A stretch of DNA of 15,028 nt, from contig DATFXR010000360.1 of assembly GCA_035315685.1 (NCBI GenBank), positions 1 through 15,028 of the forward strand, written 5' to 3'. Below are positions 13,701-15,028 of the stretch, piece by piece. Source of the DNA: QHWK01 sp035315685 (GTDB lineage: Bacteria > Acidobacteriota > Vicinamibacteria > Vicinamibacterales > CAVVIG01). Numbering within the stretch: the first letter of the stretch is position 1; each line of letters opens with the position of its first letter. The notes under the pieces are model-generated. The model was not told the origin of the DNA. It did no database searches and saw nothing but the letters and a program-made list of their open reading frames with translations. A program made the position numbers and the translations under genes.

Positions 13701-15028
13701 TCAGCGTCGCTGCGCCGAGCACGCCGGGCACCCACGAGTAGCTCCAGTTGCCGGTTCCCGTCGCACGACGCCAGCTCGTGCCGCCGTCAGTGGACACCTC
13801 GACGCCGGCCACGACGCCGCCACCGACATCGGTGGCCGTGCCGGTGACCGTCACGATTGTGCCTGCCGGAATCGACGCTGCTGGCGACGGCGCCGTGATC
13901 GCCGAGTCCGGGGCAGTCGTATCCGTACTCGCGATCGCGGGAATGAGGCTGCCCTGAATCGTCGCCGGCTGCGCGCCCATGTCGGCGAGCAGGTTCAGTG
14001 TCGCCTGGCGGATGTTCGGATCGGGCGTCGCCGATCCGAAGTCCTGATCCGTGTCATGGTTGGTGTCGAGCCCCCATGCCCACTGCACGGTGCCTGCGCC
14101 GAAGACGAGCGCGCCGCTCGAGTGCCTGTACATCGAAACGTGATGGGTCGCCGTGCCGGGCAGATAGGTGCTGCCCATGTCCTGCACGTGCTCAGGAACA
14201 TTCACGACGGTCGCGGACAGCTGGAACGATCCGGCGGGGCGGAAGCCGTTGTCGAGATCTTCGTCCCATTCGTAGCCGAGCGTGTCCTGAGCGAGCGTGA
14301 TGGACTGATTCGGCCCAAGGGCGGCGATCGCGGTATTGCGCCAGAAGCGGAGCGGTGCGTAGACGCCGGGGACGGTGATCGCCGCGGTGCCGCGGTTGAC
14401 GGTGAACAGCTGCCCGGTCAGCGAGTTCTCCGGCCGGCCGCCGTCGGCCGGCGGGCTGAAGCGCGGGTCGCGCCACGTACCGGTCCACGTCGGCGGATCG
14501 GCGGGGTCGAAGACCTTGTTCTCGTGTGTCTCCTTGTAGGTGACGAGCGTGCGATAGGGCGTCGCGGTGCCGTCGATGCTCGCCTCCCAGCGCGTCTTCC
14601 AGAACACTTCGTTGCCGGTGAACATCGCGATGTTGACGCCCGCGCCGCGCGCGGCTTCGACCGCGTCGCGCATACCTTCCGACCAGTACTCATCGTGGCC
14701 GACCGTCATCAGCACTCTCGGTCTGGCCGCCCCGGTCAACGAGGTGCCGAACCGATCGGTGTCGACGCCCGACTGGTACTTCACGTTGTAGCCGTTCGAC
14801 TCGAGCCAGCGGATCATCGGGTACTCGGCGTAGAACAGGTAGTTCGATGTGCCGTAACCCGAGCTCTGACCGCGCGTCGCGAACGGCCGGTTGTAGCTCA
14901 CCTTGTAGCCGCGGGTGGGTGTGCCGAGATACAGGCTGTGGCCGCCGTACTGGTTGTAGGCCTGCCAGGTCGTGTCGTTGGCCTGCAGCACGATGTCGGC
15001 CTGCAGCGCATCGTCGCGCACGATGAAC
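10090..15028 (-). CDS. Very large dimethylformamidase-like/DUF4082/Ig-repeat surface protein (5' end missing)
   Basis: At least 1645 residues are visible; the frame is open through the right edge, so the N-terminus and any signal peptide are outside. Numbering from 15021 as residue 1: 1-352 resembles the large subunit of N,N-dimethylformamidase, with GHDEYWS (108-114), GNEVFWKTRWE (136-146) and GYEWDEDLDNG (249-259). An Ig-like domain spans about 368-462, DUF4082 466-626 (NCPCSIW to VDVIF), two Ig-like domains 633-815, and a 217-residue beta domain 822-1040. Four Ig-like domains follow at 1046-1425, then a second copy of the 217-residue domain at 1427-1643. Known dimethylformamidase uses a Tyr/Tyr/Glu mononuclear iron centre; the Tyr and Glu of the motifs above are candidates, but I could not align them. 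Ser/Thr/Ala-rich composition suggests secretion. No sorting tail is seen. The substrate is unknown; the N-terminal family is widespread and rarely characterised. Confidence 0.85.
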   Translation of the reverse strand, partial: FIVRDDALQADIVLQANDTTWQAYNQYGGHSLYLGTPTRGYKVSYNRPFATRGQSSGYGTSNYLFYAEYPMIRWLESNGYNVKYQSGVDTDRFGTSLTGAARPRVLMTVGHDEYWSEGMRDAVEAARGAGVNIAMFTGNEVFWKTRWEASIDGTATPYRTLVTYKETHENKVFDPADPPTWTGTWRDPRFSPPADGGRPENSLTGQLFTVNRGTAAITVPGVYAPLRFWRNTAIAALGPNQSITLAQDTLGYEWDEDLDNGFRPAGSFQLSATVVNVPEHVQDMGSTYLPGTATHHVSMYRHSSGALVFGAGTVQWAWGLDTNHDTDQDFGSATPDPNIRQATLNLLADMGAQPATIQGSLIPAIASTDTTAPDSAITAPSPAASIPAGTIVTVTGTATDVGGGVVAGVEVSTDGGTSWRRATGTGNWSYSWVPGVLGAATLMSRATDDSGNIEQAPASVSVTITQANCPCSIWTPSLTTPWMVDSNDGAAVEVGLKFSTDVGGVVNGMRFYKATTNTGTHVGHLWTSAGTLLSTVTFSGESASGWQTATFASPAIIQPNTTYVISYYAPSGHYSDDQYFLGRAAVNQWPLHALKSTPAEPNGVFFYGASGFPNQTWFADSYSVDVIFTPDLVMPTVALTAPASGANISGNAVTVSATASDNLGIAGVQFKIDGANLNAEDTTSPYSIAWNSTLTANGTHTLTAVARDAAGNLTTSAPVTVSVFNADTVPPTVSISSPLNSATVRGTVTVVAAAADNQGVAGVQFMVDGALVGSELNAPPYSMTWDTSALANNSTHTLQARARDTSNNLTTSAANTVTISNPVGGAPAIDALVWTDQPNNQGTVTSPALSTSAGNELLLAFIATDYLGGTNTTVTGVTGGGLTWALVGRTNVQAGSSEVWRAFATAPISNATVVATLSQAVDSMMTVVSFSNVDTSGTNGSGAIGATASSNSNVGAPSATLTTTRNTSWVWGVGNDYDTATGRTVGANQALVHQYFPPVGDTYWVQRALNPTAASGTAVTLNDTAPNSDRYNFFIVEIKALNAPDVTPPTVSMTAPASGATVSGKTVMVSATASDNVGVSSVQFKLDGANLGAADTASPYTMTWDSTTVANGSHTFTAVASDAAGNTTTATAVTVTVNNDTTPPTVSITAPTGGSTVSGSATVSANASDDVGVVGVQFKLDGANLGAEVTAAPYNVSWNTTTAANGTHALTAVARDAAGNSTTSAPVSVTVSNVDSTPPTVSITAPANGATVAGTNVTVSATASDNVAVVGVQFLLDGTNLGPEDTATPYSTAWNTATAANGVHSLTARARDGAGNVTTSAAVTVTVSNDVTAPTVSMTAPAAGATVTGTAVTVSATASDNVGVAGVQFLLDGAAVGAEVTAAPYQIAWNSTSASNGSHTLSARARDAAGNQTTSAGVTVTVSNTPSTPPAIDAVKSVNRSTNATTLVSGAFSTTSANELLLAFISADYLSGNNTTVTGISGAGLTWVLVQRTNVQLGSSEIWRAFAPTALTNASVTATLSQSVAGSMTVVSFSNVDTTGTNGSGAVGAAASANSAGGAPSATLVTTRNNSLVFGVGNDFDNAIARTLGPNQTMVNQYLATIGDTYWAQRTTNPVATAGTSVTINDTAPNTDRFNLTICEIRSPQ
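10752..11890 (-). repeat. Four tandem Ig-like coding repeats, exact 285-bp period
   Basis: The segment encoding PPTVS recurs at 11876, 11591, 11306 and 11021 (landmark A-C-G/C-G-T-C-G-G-C-G), always 285 bp apart, i.e. 95 residues. Each unit runs from TxPTVSxTAPxxGxTV through SATASDNVxVxGVQF and LDGxxLG to a THxLTAxARDAAGN element and ends in VTVS. These match bacterial Ig-like repeats that build stiff surface rods. Two diverged units lie at about 12580-13125 (288 bp apart). The exact spacing suggests expansion by recombination. Confidence 0.85.
11893..12558 (-). repeat. First copy of the duplicated 217-residue beta domain
   Basis: Encodes residues about 822-1040, placed between two Ig-like blocks. 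It pairs with the C-terminal copy at 10090-10743. The two are clearly homologous but well diverged, so the duplication is not recent, unlike the more regular Ig units between them. Confidence 0.8.

Noticed and set aside
1..15028. Defence system, prophage or transposon
   Set aside because: No nuclease, integrase, transposase, phage or toxin motifs were seen in any credible frame.

Overview
This is a G+C-rich bacterial window (roughly two thirds G+C by eye), tightly packed and protein-coding, with no tRNA, rRNA, CRISPR array or transposase that I can see. The gene content (acidobacterial-style secreted proteins, a cytochrome c/PQQ propeller fusion of the polyvinyl-alcohol-dehydrogenase type, a CxCC sialidase-like lipoprotein, a dimethylformamidase-like protein with many Ig domains) suggests Acidobacteriota, perhaps the Vicinamibacteria. 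That placement is an inference from family resemblance, not from a marker gene.

Left part, 1-3635, plus strand: the 3' end of a YtrA-type GntR regulator overlaps an ABC ATPase, followed by its permease, a 32-residue membrane peptide and an 80-residue MerE-like protein that starts on the peptide's stop codon. These five reading frames look like one translationally coupled operon. A secreted two-repeat beta protein and a zinc-finger protein with a glycine-rich Ala-Ile-Gly repeat follow, coupled to each other by a 4-bp overlap.

Middle, 3661-8816: a second ABC exporter pair (permease and ATPase) runs on the minus strand. A cold-shock protein is transcribed away from it and ends 2 bp from the end of a minus-strand sialidase-like lipoprotein. 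That lipoprotein is head-to-head, with only about 20 bp between starts, with a secreted cytochrome c/PQQ beta-propeller oxidoreductase.

Right-middle, 8817-10030: a less G+C-rich island with the most unusual regulation in the window. A strong match to a sigma-54 (-24/-12) promoter, preceded by a perfect 10-bp tandem repeat, sits in front of a 69-residue exported or membrane protein with a PEP-CTERM-like tail. A perfect 14-bp inverted repeat follows, then a minus-strand stand-alone receiver-like protein whose phosphoacceptor Asp is replaced by Glu. A short A+T-rich minus-strand frame may be a gene remnant.

Right part, 10031-15028, minus strand: one very large surface-type protein gene, open at the window edge. 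Its N-terminal domain resembles the large subunit of N,N-dimethylformamidase. It is followed by an Ig-like domain, a DUF4082 domain, two Ig-like domains, a 217-residue beta domain, four Ig-like domains in exact 285-bp register, and a second copy of the 217-residue domain. A clear intrinsic terminator ends the gene. The most useful leads are the sigma-54/small exported protein/pseudo-receiver island and the MerE-like protein outside any mer operon; neither is proven to be a new system.
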